The notes: generated by a model not told the origin, from the letters alone. A stretch of 64,000 nucleotides of DNA from JACXTP01 sp963789555 (GCA_963789555.1 CAWBKY010000003.1:1-64000), one strand, 5' to 3'; positions 9,380 to 19,625 are shown, counted from the stretch's first letter. Program-made: numbers and translations.

Positions 9380-9937
9380 ATGGCATTGGATAACGTAGTT
9401 GGTCAGATCCTGGAGAGCGCGAACAGCGAAGCAGATGCGCTGATCCAGGAGGCGGAGAAGGAAAAAACTTCGATCCTGAAGCAGGCCGACGAGCAGGTCG
9501 CCGTCAAACAGAAGGCCGAGCAGAAGGACCTGGAGCAGACCCTGGTCCGCATGAGGCAACAGGAGCTATCCAGTGCCGAGCTGGAAGCGAAGAGGGTCAC
9601 CCTCAACGCCCGGAAGCAGGTCCTGGACAACACATTCCAAAGCACCCTCAAGGAGCTAGGTTCGCTAGGACCGGAGGATAAGGCCAGGCTGTACAAGAAG
9701 ATCTTGGTGAAAGGGGTGGCGACCATCCCCAACGCCAAGGTGTACTGCCCGAAAGGGGACTCCAAGTACATCGCTGGAACCTCAGGCGTCAAGTCCATCG
9801 AGGAGAAGGACATGGAGCCCGGTCTGGTGCTGGAGAGTGCCGATGGGACCGTCAGCCTGGATTATCGGTTCAAGACCGTCCTGGAAGGTGTTTGGGAAAA
9901 AGAGCTGAAGAACGTTTCGAACATTTTGTTCGGGTGA
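9380..9937 (+). CDS. ahaE: A-type ATP synthase subunit E
   Basis: Second peripheral-stalk subunit, partner of subunit H. The 185-residue protein has a long N-terminal charged helix (about 1-100) and a C-terminal alpha/beta domain that contacts subunit B, ending with YRFKTVLEGVW, typical of the family. It follows the proteolipid gene and precedes subunit C by 4 nt. Complete. Confidence 0.93.
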   Translation: MALDNVVGQILESANSEADALIQEAEKEKTSILKQADEQVAVKQKAEQKDLEQTLVRMRQQELSSAELEAKRVTLNARKQVLDNTFQSTLKELGSLGPEDKARLYKKILVKGVATIPNAKVYCPKGDSKYIAGTSGVKSIEEKDMEPGLVLESADGTVSLDYRFKTVLEGVWEKELKNVSNILFG

Positions 9938-9941
9938 ATCA

Positions 9942-11027
9942 ATGGCGTTCATGTGGGGTAGCAGGCGTAGTTTGGCGAAAAAGGGCAAGGGCAACTATGC
10001 ATACGCAGTGGCAAGGGTAAAGTCGAAGAAGTCCCTGTTGCTCACCAAAGATAACTACCCCAAGCTCTTGATGATGGACCTTAATGAGATAGCGCGCTTC
10101 CTCGGAGAGACGCAATACAAGGTGGAGATGGCCGAATTGGCCTCACGTCATGAAGGCGTCAACCTCATCGAGCTCGGCACCGCGATGAACCAGGCAAGGG
10201 TTTACTCCCAGATCCTCGGATTTTGCACTGGGGACCTAAAGATAACCCTGGAGAAGTACCTGGCCCGTTGGGATTTCATGAACGTCAAGACGTTGCTGCG
10301 GGCCAAGATGGCCGGGGCGACGGTCGAAGAGCTACAGGAGGACATCGTGGCGGCCGGCAAGCTGACCGACGAGCAGATCCTCCAGCTGTTCTCCATGGAC
10401 AACATCAAGGACATCCTCGAGGTGATGGGCAGGAAGTACGGCATGACCGTGCCCGAGGATCTCAAGAACGGATTGGAGAGCACTAAGGACCTTGGTCCGG
10501 TCGAGGACTATCTCGACAAATTGTACTATCAGAGGTTCTTCGAGCAGCTGACCCAGCCGACCCGTCCTGAGAAGGTTTTGGTCAACTGGATGCGCATCGA
10601 GGTGGACGCTAAGAACATCATCACCCTGCTCAAATTGAAGCGTTACAATGTGCAATCGGAGAAGATCAGTTCATACTTCATAGAGGGTGGCGCGGAGCTC
10701 TCCATCAAGGAGCTGGTCCGCATCTCGGCCACAGATTCGCTCGATTCCGCCATCGGCGAATTGAACAAACTTACCTATTACGAGCAAATAAAGGATGCCT
10801 TGGAAGTGGCAAGGACGACCGGCTCCCTGAGCGAGGTGGAGATCGTGTTGAACAAGCGATTGGCAAGGCAGGCGGAGAAGTTGTCCCGTGCCTATGTCTC
10901 ATCGGTGCTCCCCATCGTGGACTACATCGTGAGGAAGAAGATCGAGGTGGACAACATCCGCATCATCGCCCGTGGCAAGCAGAGCGGGCTCAACCCAGAC
11001 ATGATAAAGAAACTGTTGGTGATCTGA
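9942..11027 (+). CDS. ahaC: A-type ATP synthase subunit C
   Basis: Central-stalk adaptor (V-type subunit d homolog) that couples the D/F shaft to the c-ring. The 361-residue protein is all helical with repeated FLGETQYK- and LRAKMAG-like segments, and matches the family length. It carries a basic N-terminal stretch of about 25 residues. Its stop overlaps the ahaF start (TGATGG), which suggests translational coupling. Confidence 0.92.
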   Translation: MAFMWGSRRSLAKKGKGNYAYAVARVKSKKSLLLTKDNYPKLLMMDLNEIARFLGETQYKVEMAELASRHEGVNLIELGTAMNQARVYSQILGFCTGDLKITLEKYLARWDFMNVKTLLRAKMAGATVEELQEDIVAAGKLTDEQILQLFSMDNIKDILEVMGRKYGMTVPEDLKNGLESTKDLGPVEDYLDKLYYQRFFEQLTQPTRPEKVLVNWMRIEVDAKNIITLLKLKRYNVQSEKISSYFIEGGAELSIKELVRISATDSLDSAIGELNKLTYYEQIKDALEVARTTGSLSEVEIVLNKRLARQAEKLSRAYVSSVLPIVDYIVRKKIEVDNIRIIARGKQSGLNPDMIKKLLVI

Positions 11028-11323
11028 TGGACGTGGCAGTGATAGGTAGTGAGAGTTTCGTCACCGGTTTCAAACTGGGCGGTGTGAAGCGCTCTTACCC
11101 GTCCAAGCAAGAGAATTATGAGAACAAGATCTTGGAACTTATCGCAGACCCGACCATCGGCGTCCTCGCGGTGAGCTCGGATGATATTGACAAGTTGAGC
11201 CCGGCGACCCGGCGCAAGGTGATGTCAAGCATCGCCCCCGTGGTCGTCGTGGTGGGAAAGTCGGAAGGCGACCTGCGCGAGAAGGTCAAGAGAGCTATTG
11301 GCGTTGATCTATACAAAACATAG
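11027..11323 (+). CDS. ahaF: A-type ATP synthase subunit F
   Basis: Small Rossmann-like rotor subunit that binds subunit D in the central shaft. The 98-residue protein starts MDVAVIGSESFVTGFKLGGV, the expected nucleotide-fold N terminus, and ends with a helix rich in Lys and Arg. Its start overlaps the ahaC stop by one base. Complete. Confidence 0.92.
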   Translation: MDVAVIGSESFVTGFKLGGVKRSYPSKQENYENKILELIADPTIGVLAVSSDDIDKLSPATRRKVMSSIAPVVVVVGKSEGDLREKVKRAIGVDLYKT

Positions 11324-11335
11324 AGGGGTTATCAA

Positions 11336-13066
11336 ATGTCTACGGAAGGCAAGATCTATAGGGTGGCTGGACCGGTCGTGACGGCCGTCGGTATCTCCCC
11401 CAGGATGTACGATGTGGTACTGGTCGGCAAGGAGCAACTGATGGGCGAGGTCATCAAGATCGTCGGTGACAAGACCGTCATCCAGGTGTACGAGGATACC
11501 TCGGGCATTGCCCCGGGAGAGAAGGTCATCAGTACCGGACAGCCCCTCGTGGCCGAGCTAGGCCCCGGGCTTCTGGGGAGCGTATACGATGGTATCCAGA
11601 GGCCGCTGCCAGTGCTCATGAGCGTTATGGGCGACTTCATCAAGCGCGGTGTGACCGCCGCCGGCCTGGACCATAAGGCCAAGTGGGCCTTCACCCCGAT
11701 CGTCAAGAAGGGCGACAAGGTCGTCTCCGGACAGATCATCGGTACCGTACCCGAGAGGTCCATCGTCCACAAGATCATGGTGCCCCCAGGTGTTCACGGC
11801 ACCGTCGACGACATCAAGCAGGGCGAGTTCACCGTGGACGACACCGTGGCCGTCATCGGCGGCAAGCCCATACAGATGATGCAGAAGTGGCCCGTCCGTG
11901 TCGGCCGGCCCTTCACCCAGAAGTTGGCCCCGGACCTGCCCCTCGTCACCGGGCAGAGGATACTGGACACGTTGTTCCCCATAGCCAAGGGCGGAACCGC
12001 CGCCATCCCTGGCGGTTTCGGTACCGGAAAGACCGTCACGCAGCAGCAGCTGGCCAAGTGGTCTGACGCCGAGATCGTCGTCTACATCGGTTGTGGCGAG
12101 CGCGGTAACGAAATGACCGAGGTGCTTACCACCTTCCCCGAGCTGGAGGACCCTAAGACTGGCAAACCCCTCATGGGCAGGACCGTGCTCATTGCCAACA
12201 CCTCCAACATGCCCGTGGCGGCGCGTGAGGCCTCAGTATATACCGGAATGACCGTCGCCGAGTACTACCGCGACATGGGCTACAACGTATCCCTGATGGC
12301 CGACTCCACCTCCCGGTGGGCCGAGGCCATGCGTGAGATATCCTCCCGTCTGGAAGAGATGCCGGGTGAGGAAGGCTACCCTGCCTACCTGTCCGCCAGG
12401 CTCTCCGAGTTCTACGAGCGTGCCGGGCGAGTCAACCTTAGCGACAATAGTACCGGGTCCGTCTCCGTCGTCGGCGCCGTCTCGCCCGCCGGGCGGGGAC
12501 CTATCCGAGCCGGTCACGCAGAACACCCTCCGTATCGTCCGGGTCTTCTGGGCCTTGGACTCCAAGCTCCGTGAGAGGAGGCACTTCCCCGCCATCAACT
12601 GGCTCACCTCCTACTCGCTGTACACCGGAGCTCTGGACGGATGGTACCGTCAGAACGTGGCCCCGGACTTCCCTGACGTGAGGGACTGGGCCATGCAGCT
12701 GTTGCAGAAGGAGGCCGAACTGCAGGAGATCGTTCAGCTGGTCGGTTCCGACGCCTTCCCCGAGGAGCAGAAGTTGACCTTGGAGGTCGCCAGGATGGTC
12801 CGTGAGGTCTTCCTGCAACAGAACGCCTACCACCCCGTCGATACCTACTCACCGCTCTGCCGCCAGTATAAGTACATGAAGATCATCAAGAACTTCTCCG
12901 ACCTGGCCCAGAAGGCGGTCGAGTCCGATATAAGCGTCGAGGCGATATCCAACATGCCCGTGCGTTCAGGCTACAGAAGGCCAAGCTCGACCCCAAGGTG
13001 GATGAGGAGCTGGAAGCCATCCTGACCGGTCTTGGCAAGGAGTTCGAGGCACTGGGGGCGAAGTAA
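11336..13066 (+). CDS. ahaA: A-type ATP synthase catalytic subunit A (two frame breaks)
   Basis: Catalytic ATPase subunit of the head. The first fragment has the N-terminal beta barrel, the bulge domain with IPPG-like MVPPGVHG, and the P-loop GGFGTGKT (about residues 229-236). Frame breaks occur near 12490 (before GGDLSEPVTQNTLRI) and near 12970 (in the C-terminal helices, where RSGLQKAKLDPK is expected); a one-base change at each restores a protein of about 576 residues, normal for the family. The TAA is directly followed by the ahaB ATG. Both disruptions hit conserved sequence and are best read as sequence errors. Confidence 0.93.
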
Positions 13067-14457
13067 ATGACCACCAAGGAGTACAGGACAATCACACAGA
13101 TCGCTGGACCGTTGGTATTCGTCGAGAAGACCGAGCCCATCGGTTTCAACGAGATAGCCATCGTCCGTCAGCCGGACGGCACTGAGAAGAAGGGACAGGT
13201 GTTGGACACATCCGACGATATCGTGGTCATCCAGGTATTCGAAGGGACCTCCGGTATCGAGAAGAGGTTCCGGCGCTCGCTTCCTGGGCGAGACCATGAA
13301 GATGCCGGTGTCCAAGGACATGCTGGGCCGCATCCTCTCCGGTTCCGGTGAACCATTGGACGGAGGCCCACCGATCATACCCGAGCAGAGGCTGGACATC
13401 AACGGGTGCCGCCATCAACCCTTGGGCCCGCGACTCCCCATCCGAGTTCATCCAGACCGGCATATCCACCATCGACGGCATGAACACGCTGGTGCGTGGT
13501 CAGAAGCTGCCCATCTTCTCCGCCTCCGGTCTGCCCCACAACGAGGTGGCGCTGCAGATCGCCCGCCAGGCCAAGGTGCTTGGCGGCCAGGAGGAGTTCG
13601 CCGTGGTCTTCGCCGCCATGGGCATAACCAACGAGGAGGCGCAGTACTTCATGAAGGACTTCGAACGGACCGGCGCCCTGAAGCGCGCCGTGGTGTTCCT
13701 CAACCTTGCCGACGACCCGGCCATCGAGCGCATCATCACGCCCCGTCTGGCCCTGACCACCGCCGAGTACCTCGCCTATGAGCTGGGCTACCACGTACTG
13801 GTCATCTTCACCGATGTGACGAACTATTGCGAGGCGCTGCGCCAGATCGGCGCCGCCCGTGAGGAGGTGCCAGGCCGCCGTGGTTATCCTGGGTACATGT
13901 ACACCGACCTCGCCACCCTGTACGAGCGCGCGGGGAGGATCAAGGGAAAGAAGGGGACCATCACCCAGATCCCCATCCTTTCCATGCCCGGGGAGGACAT
14001 CACCCACCCCATCGCCGACCTTACCGGTTACATCACCGAGGGTCAGCTCGTGGCCAAGCGTGAACTCGTCCGTGCCGGTATCTACCCGCCCATCGATGTC
14101 TCGACCTCACTGTCAAGGCTGATGAACGAGGGCATCGGTCCGAAGAAGACCCGTGAGGACCACAAGGCCGTATCCGACCAATGCTACGCCGCCTATGCCG
14201 AGGGCAAGGACCTGAGGTCATTGGTGGCCATCGTCGGAAAGGACGCGCTGTCCGAACGTGACAGGAAGTTCCTGGAGTTCGCGGACCTGTTCGAGAAGCG
14301 CATCGTGCGCCAGGCCAGGGACGAGGACCGCAGCATCGAGACCACGCTCGACTACATGTGGGAGGTGCTCGCAACCCTGGACGTCCGGTCGCTGACCAGG
14401 ATCGACCAGAAGTACATCGACAAGTACCACCCGAACTTCAAGAACAAGGCCGCGTAA
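13067..14457 (+). CDS. ahaB: A-type ATP synthase subunit B (two frame breaks)
   Basis: Non-catalytic nucleotide-site subunit that alternates with A in the hexameric head. Breaks near 13275 and 13406 split it into three frames: an N-terminal beta barrel; a short middle piece with SKDMLGRILSGSGEPLDG; then the long main part from AAINPWARDSP to the end. The A-type B motif FSASGLPHNEVA replaces the P-loop, as expected. Joined length is about 462 residues. Each break is repaired by removing one base. It starts immediately after the ahaA stop. Confidence 0.93.
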
Positions 14458-14469
14458 GGGGGTCCATCC

Positions 14470-15105
14470 ATGCCGCAGAGGGAAATAAAGCCGACCCGGT
14501 CAGAGCTCCTCGAGACAAAGAGGAAGATCAAGATGACCAAGGGCGGCTACAAGATCCTCAAGATGAAGCGGGACGGCCTCATCCTGGAGTTCTTCAAGAT
14601 ACTGGAGGAGGCGAAGCAGGTCCGGGAGCAGGTCACCAAGCAGTACGAGGTGGCCATGCAGAAGATCGCCATCGCCGCCGCGGTGGACGGGGAGATCGCC
14701 GTGAAATCGGCCGCCTTCGCGCTGACGGACCGGCCAGAGATCAAGCTGCGCAGCAAGAACGTCATGGGCCTGGTGGTGCCGGAGATCGATGCCACCAGCA
14801 TCAAGAAGTCCATGGACAAGCGCGGCTATGGGGTCATCGGCGTCTCGTCCTACATCGATGAGGCCACCAGCGCCTTCGAGGACCTGGTGGAGACCATCAT
14901 CAAGGCCGCCGAGATCGAGACCACCATGAAGAAGCTTCTCGACGAGATCGAGAAGACCAAGCGCCGCGTCAATGCCTTGGAGTTCAAGGTCATCCCTGAG
15001 CTGCAGCAGGCCGAGGCCTTCATCCGCCTCCGGTTGGAGGAGATGGAGCGCGAGAACATCTTCCGCCTGAAGCGCATCAAGCAGAAGGCCGCGAAAGCAG
15101 CATGA
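14470..15105 (+). CDS. ahaD: A-type ATP synthase subunit D
   Basis: Central rotor shaft. The 211-residue protein opens with the family motif KPTRSELLETKRKIKM and forms two long antiparallel helices (about 5-75 and 125-205) around a short beta-hairpin region. Complete. The stop overlaps the ATG of a tiny membrane protein (ATGA), indicating translational coupling. Confidence 0.93.
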   Translation: MPQREIKPTRSELLETKRKIKMTKGGYKILKMKRDGLILEFFKILEEAKQVREQVTKQYEVAMQKIAIAAAVDGEIAVKSAAFALTDRPEIKLRSKNVMGLVVPEIDATSIKKSMDKRGYGVIGVSSYIDEATSAFEDLVETIIKAAEIETTMKKLLDEIEKTKRRVNALEFKVIPELQQAEAFIRLRLEEMERENIFRLKRIKQKAAKAA

Positions 15106-15248
15106 CCTTCGTGGAGAAACTCTTTGACCGGTTCTTCGGCACGCCGGAGCGGCGCGCCAAGACCTTCCGTATTTTCTGGTTCATATCCTACGCCATGTTC
15201 GTCTTCGGCCTGTTGATGATCGTCCTGTTCTGGAATGGGGCACCCTAG
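15102..15248 (+). CDS. 48-residue membrane protein at the end of the ATP synthase operon (ahaG position)
   Basis: Very short gene whose ATG overlaps the ahaD stop as ATGA. The protein has an amphipathic, basic N terminus (residues 1-24, with FFGTPERRAK) and one strongly hydrophobic helix (about 25-44), ending WNGAP. In Methanosarcina mazei the aha operon also ends with a small hydrophobic protein of unknown function, AhaG, after ahaD; position and type match, but I cannot confirm homology. Its last 4 bases overlap the convergent PolD gene. It may be an assembly or stability factor of the synthase. Confidence 0.65.
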   Translation: MTFVEKLFDRFFGTPERRAKTFRIFWFISYAMFVFGLLMIVLFWNGAP

Positions 15249-16705
15249 GCGCTGAAGTCCTCCATATGGGTGGAGCCATTCCCCAGGTGCACCAATATCA
15301 GCTTGGCCGGGTCCGGATTGAAGTTGTGCATCTTCTGGAACGGGGTCTGCGATTGCCAGGTGGAGGCGTTGATGAGCCTGACGCCATTGTAATGGTCCAG
15401 GCCGGCGCCGTGCACGTGCCCGGTGACGAAGATGTCTGGAACCTTGTCGATGACCAGGAAGTCCTTGCGCTCCGGGGCGATGGGGGTGCGGCCCCCATAT
15501 ATCGGGACCAGATGCCGCCTCTTCAGCATCTCCTTCATGGCCTGCATGGGGTTGGAGTAGGAGAGACCTTTGACGCTGGCCATCAGGTCGTCGAAGCTCT
15601 TGCCATGATAGGACAGGATGGTGCGCCCCTCCACCTCGAAATAGGCGGGATTGCCGATGAGGATGGTGGAGGAATCGAAAAGCTTCCCGATATCGCCCGA
15701 GAACGCGGGTTGGGGCTCGGCCGGCCTCACGGCATCATGGTTCCCTGGCTGGACGATCACCTGGATATGGTCCGGAACATCCTTCAACAGCTCGGCAAGG
15801 ACGCGGTACTGCTCGAAGATGTCCTCGATGTCCAGCTCCTCCTCTTGGTTGGGATAGATGCCGATGCCGTCGACGCAGTCCCCGGGCACCACCAGATATT
15901 GCAGGCCGATCTCCGGGCCTTCGGTGCGGACCCATTCGATCATGTCCTCCCAAGGCCGCCTCAGGAAGGTGTTGCTGCCGACGTGCACATCGGACATGAA
16001 ACCGATGACGGAGCTGAGGTCCCTCCGTTCCATCTGGCTGCCATGGGGCACGTCCGGCCGGATGATGGCGCTGGCAACGATCTTCTTGTCCCGGGCGGTG
16101 GGCTTACCGATTATGCCTAGGACCTCATCGTACAGGATGGATTCGTTGGCCAGGCGATGGTCCTTGGGTATCATCACCGCGACCTTTCCGGTCTCATCCT
16201 CCAGTTCGACCAATCGGTCGCCGCTGCGGAAGTCCTTGACGTCGTTGACCATGCCGATGAGCTTCACCTCCCGGTCCACCATGAGCCTCTTGGCGTCCAG
16301 CACCCGGTCGATGGTGCTCGCCCCCACCAGGTCCCGGCGTTTTTGCAGCAGCCCGCGCAGGGTCTCGAAACGGTCCATGAAGTAGTTGGCGAAGCCGGCC
16401 ACGCTGGCATCGCAATCGCTGGCGTTGGTTATGTCCTTGGTGATGGTGATGTCGCCATGGCCTCTGGCCTCCACCTTCACATTGCGGCGGCGGGGCACCT
16501 CCTGCAGAGTGGCCACCTTTTCCGAGGGTACCAGGCAGGTCTTCCTCAGGTCGCGCATGGTGATGATCAAGGGCCGCTCCTGCATGGAGCTCAAGGCCCG
16601 GTGAGCGAACTGCAACGGGTCGGACTGGGCCAGGATATAGTCCTCAGCCTCCTGGTCCATGAGATATCCTTCGCTCGCCAGAGCGTCCACGACCCGTTCG
16701 CGCAT
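15245..16705 (-). CDS. polB: DNA polymerase D small subunit DP1 (3'-5' exonuclease)
   Basis: Proofreading subunit of the archaeal replicative polymerase D. The 486-residue protein has an N-terminal helical region, an OB fold (about 165-230), and a calcineurin-like phosphoesterase domain with all metal motifs intact: SDVHVGS, PGDCVDG, GNHD, SYHGK and GHVHG. This is the shorter DP1 form, without the long N-terminal extension of some archaea. It is divergent from the UPF0201 gene, and an AT-rich TTTTAATAGTTATT stretch in the shared promoter lies about 26-39 nt upstream. Complete and intact; the large subunit DP2 is not in this window. Confidence 0.95.
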   Translation of the reverse strand: MRERVVDALASEGYLMDQEAEDYILAQSDPLQFAHRALSSMQERPLIITMRDLRKTCLVPSEKVATLQEVPRRRNVKVEARGHGDITITKDITNASDCDASVAGFANYFMDRFETLRGLLQKRRDLVGASTIDRVLDAKRLMVDREVKLIGMVNDVKDFRSGDRLVELEDETGKVAVMIPKDHRLANESILYDEVLGIIGKPTARDKKIVASAIIRPDVPHGSQMERRDLSSVIGFMSDVHVGSNTFLRRPWEDMIEWVRTEGPEIGLQYLVVPGDCVDGIGIYPNQEEELDIEDIFEQYRVLAELLKDVPDHIQVIVQPGNHDAVRPAEPQPAFSGDIGKLFDSSTILIGNPAYFEVEGRTILSYHGKSFDDLMASVKGLSYSNPMQAMKEMLKRRHLVPIYGGRTPIAPERKDFLVIDKVPDIFVTGHVHGAGLDHYNGVRLINASTWQSQTPFQKMHNFNPDPAKLILVHLGNGSTHMEDFSA

Positions 16706-16760
16706 GTCGTCTTTCGCATGGGGAACGCCATTTTAATAGTTATTCTCCCTATCCTGGCGC

Positions 16761-17149
16761 ATGGCGTCGGTCATGGCCACGGCCAAGGTCTTCCCCACCG
16801 AGGACCCGGGCAAGGTACGGCAGGCCCTGCTCAATCTTTTCCCGGGGGCGGACCTGGTGGAGGAGGTCGACGGCATGACCGCCAGCACCGACGGACCTGA
16901 GCCATTTCATGGAACAGGTACGGCGCCAGCGCATCCTCGATGCCATGCGCGCCACTTTGTTGCGCGGGGCCGAGGCCGACCGGACCACATTCTGTTTGAA
17001 CAAGCAGGCGGCCTTCGTCGGCAAGATCTCCATGGTCGAAGGCAACGTCCCCCTGGGGGCGATCGTCGTCACCATCCAAGACGAAGATCTGAGCTCCCTC
17101 ATCGACCGCGTCGCCCCGACCACCAGTGGACGGGGAGGAGGTGCGATGA
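16761..17149 (+). CDS. UPF0201 family RNA-binding-like protein (two frame breaks)
   Basis: Archaeal conserved protein of unknown function with a ferredoxin-like fold related to the RNA-binding domain of L5. The first about 45 residues (TAKVFPTEDPGKVRQAL) are in one frame. After an extra base near 16891 the frame shifts to LSHFMEQVRRQRILDAMR and runs to DLSSLIDRVAPTT. A second shift near 17125 is needed to reach the natural end DGEEVR and a TGA that overlaps the next ATG. Joined length is about 129 residues, normal for the family. Without the second shift it would read straight into the downstream enzyme, an apparent fusion that I reject. Confidence 0.8.
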
Positions 17150-17916
17150 TCGCGATATCATCACCCGCGCTCAGCCTTCTATCGCTGCGGGAGGCCTTGG
17201 CGGCGGTGCAACCCGGCTTCAAGGCCTGGGAGATAGTGGCCGAGGGCAAGCACTACCTGCCCGGCATCGCCAAGGAATTGGAGGAGCATCTTGCCTCCCA
17301 CGACCTGGACTGCTCGGTGCATGCCCCGCTGAGCGACGTCAACATCGGCTCCCTGAACCCCAGGTTGCGGGAGGTCGCTTTGAGGGAGGTCATGGTCACG
17401 ATCGAGCAGGCCGGGGCCCTCGGTCTGGACCCGGTAACCGTCCATCCCGGCTTCTACACCCCGCTCGGCCAGTTGGACAAAGAAGGGGCTAGGCGGAACA
17501 CCAAGGCCGCGTTGGGCGCCATCGACAGGATCGCCAAGGACTGCGGGGTGAAGGTGGCGTTGGAGAACATGCCGGCCATGCCCATCTCCATGGCCACCGA
17601 CCCGAAGGGATTGCTCGATCTGTTGGAAGGGACGGAACTAGGCATATGCTTTGACATCGGCCATGCCAACACCACCCGCAACATCGACGACTACCTCGCT
17701 CTGACGACGAGGTTCCACAACGTGCATTTCCATGACAACCAGGGGCAATACGATCAGCATCTGGTGATAGGGGAGGGCACGGTGCCATTCGCCTCCGCCT
17801 TGGCCAAGATGGGAGGTTACAAGGGACGTTTCGTCATCGAGGCCAGAGGGATGGAGGGGGCCCTCACCTCCAGGGACCGCCTTAAGGACCTATTGCGGGC
17901 GGCTCACTTCCTCTGA
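17146..17916 (+). CDS. sugar phosphate isomerase/epimerase-like TIM barrel protein
   Basis: A 256-residue protein of the xylose isomerase-like / AP endonuclease 2 superfamily. Expected metal-binding positions are visible: HAPLSDVN (His), VTVHPGFY (His), LENMP (Glu), CFDIGHAN (Asp, His), NVHFHDNQG (His, Asp) and FVIEARG (Glu). The substrate is unknown; relatives act on sugars, inositols or abasic DNA. The start overlaps the UPF0201 stop (ATGA). It converges with the CPBP protease gene, overlapping it by 13 nt at the 3' end. Complete. Confidence 0.85.
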   Translation: MIAISSPALSLLSLREALAAVQPGFKAWEIVAEGKHYLPGIAKELEEHLASHDLDCSVHAPLSDVNIGSLNPRLREVALREVMVTIEQAGALGLDPVTVHPGFYTPLGQLDKEGARRNTKAALGAIDRIAKDCGVKVALENMPAMPISMATDPKGLLDLLEGTELGICFDIGHANTTRNIDDYLALTTRFHNVHFHDNQGQYDQHLVIGEGTVPFASALAKMGGYKGRFVIEARGMEGALTSRDRLKDLLRAAHFL

Positions 17917-19169
17917 CCGCAACGGGTGCAATACAAGGCCCCATCCTGATAGCGCGCTTCGCCGTTCCCGCAACGCTGGCAACGGAAGGCGAATTGGTCT
18001 GGGGGTGGTGGGGCGGGTTGGCGCGGCACGTGGTCGTGGTCTGCACTGGCGGATATGCACCCATCGGCGCGGGCTTGGCCTTGCGTTTTATCACCGGACC
18101 GCCGTTCACGAAGTCCAGGACCTTCAGGACATAGTACACGAAGTAGGCCGCGCCTGCGATCAGGATGCCCCAGGTGAGCAGACCTACCGCGATCAATGCC
18201 AGATCGCCGCTTGGCCAAACCTCCAACGGCATGGCGAGATAGTCGATGAAGAAGTGCAACATGATCGAGGCATATACACCATAGCGAAGGAACAGGTACC
18301 CCAAGGCCAGCCCGCTGACGAAGGTCGGGATCAACTTCCAGAAGTCCCAGATGAAGAGATGGGCGGCGGCGAACATGGCCGAGGAGAAGATGAGCAGCAG
18401 CAACGCCGGCCGGTCGATGGCGATGTTCCCTCCCAGGACGTACCGCTTGTGGTCCCTGTCCTGCTTGGTGATGACGTGGTACGCGAACAATGGCACCCCG
18501 ATCAGGAGGATGCGGCACACCACCTCCTCATAGACCGACGCCCCGGCCATGGAGAATATCTGCTTCCAAAGGGGCAGTTCGGCGAACTCGGGCACGGTGG
18601 GGTCGACGTCGAACAGCGCCAGCAACCCGTAGACCAGGAAGCTGCAGAACACCGTGGCGCAGAAGAGCGTCCCGATGCGGTAGAGGGGCGTGTGCTCCTT
18701 GACCTCCTCGCCCCTGCAGCTCCTTGGGCAGTTGGGGCAGGCTTCGGAAGAGCATGTAAGCATATGAGATGACAATGGCGAACATCAGGAAGAAGAAGTA
18801 GCCAGATAGCGTGTAGCCTTCCAACTTGTAGATGTCCACGATCCAAGGGGTGATTATGTAGAGCAGCTTGGAGTAGCCCGGTATGTTGGGCATCACCAAG
18901 GTCGAGCCCCAGATCAGGATCCCGACGTTCACCGTGACCTCGATGAGAACTAGGAAGACCAACCAAGTGGTGGCGGTCCGGACCGCCTCCTTGATCGACT
19001 GCCAGGTCGACTTGCGCGGCGGGGGGTACCACCCCGGCACATAAGCTTGAGGAGGGGGGGCGGCCAGAGAGGCCCCGCAGAAAGGGCAGAACTTGGAATC
19101 CGAGGCAAAGCTCCGCCCGCATCGTTGACAGGGGCGATCCATGGTCCCGCCACCACCACCGGGCTCCAT
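17904..19169 (-). CDS. CPBP intramembrane metalloprotease with zinc ribbons at both ends (two frame breaks)
   Basis: Predicted membrane protease of the CPBP/Rce1-like family. N-terminal zinc ribbon CQRCG...CPFCG (about 14-32), a proline-rich linker, two helices, then the CPBP core with EEVVCR, FAAAHLFIW and HFFID metal/catalytic motifs. A second zinc ribbon CQRCG...CTRCGQRK ends the protein. Frame shifts are required near 18715 (before GEEVKEHTPL) and near 18045 (before the C-terminal ribbon); total is about 420 residues. A GAAAGGGG site sits before the ATG at 19169; an internal ATG at 19142 (MDRPCQRCG) is an alternative start. Substrate unknown. Confidence 0.78.
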
Positions 19170-19339
19170 GCCCCTTTCATATGGAGTTCGATATAATTAC
19201 CTGTCGGTCCTTTTCACCTGCAATAATGACAAGCTTTGTCATACTGGCCATCGCACTACTTTTAAAGCGATTATCAAATGTTGACGGCATGAGCAAACAT
19301 TTAATAACGGACTTGGGGCTCCTATTTTGAGGCCCTGCA

Positions 19340-19615
19340 ATGAACAACGATGGCAAGGAGAAGGAAGTCGAGTTCATAACGATCAGCGCTGAGAAGATTG
19401 ACTTCGGACGCAACAACTTCATCGAGGTGGCTCGGAAGAGGGCCAAGACGAACTCGGGGGAGGAGAACGAGTTCATCTCCTTATCGCGGGGCTATTACGT
19501 CGTGGATGGCAACGATGGGTCCCAGGAGAAAAGGGCCAAGTTCAAGAAGTCGGTGACCATCCCGGACGACCCGAAGATCAAGGAGTTCGTCATCGAGAGG
19601 ATAAAATCCCTCTGA
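19340..19615 (+). CDS. conserved hypothetical protein, 91 residues
   Basis: Small, soluble, highly charged protein of unknown function. It has an N-terminal stretch KEVEFITISAEKIDFGRNNFIEVARKRA and a central hydrophilic loop, then a C-terminal helix after PDDPKIKEFV. No signal, membrane helix or metal motif is visible. It stands alone with its own AT-rich upstream region, including TTTAATAACGG at about 19299, about 30-40 nt ahead of the ATG, consistent with a short leader. Coding status is supported by codon bias. I do not recognise the family. Confidence 0.65.
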   Translation: MNNDGKEKEVEFITISAEKIDFGRNNFIEVARKRAKTNSGEENEFISLSRGYYVVDGNDGSQEKRAKFKKSVTIPDDPKIKEFVIERIKSL

Positions 19616-19625
19616 GACCCAACCA

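Noticed and set aside
13399..14007. Minus-strand open frame of 202 residues within ahaB
   Set aside because: Antisense shadow in a highly conserved catalytic-head gene.
11336..14457. Programmed frameshifting in ATP synthase subunits A and B
   Set aside because: Four breaks at unrelated sites, no shared slippery motif, and many similar breaks in other genes of the window; sequence error is far simpler.
16909..17916. Apparent in-frame fusion of a UPF0201-like domain to a TIM-barrel enzyme
   Set aside because: A one-base shift near 17125 restores the UPF0201 end and a stop overlapping the TIM-barrel ATG, the usual arrangement for two coupled genes.
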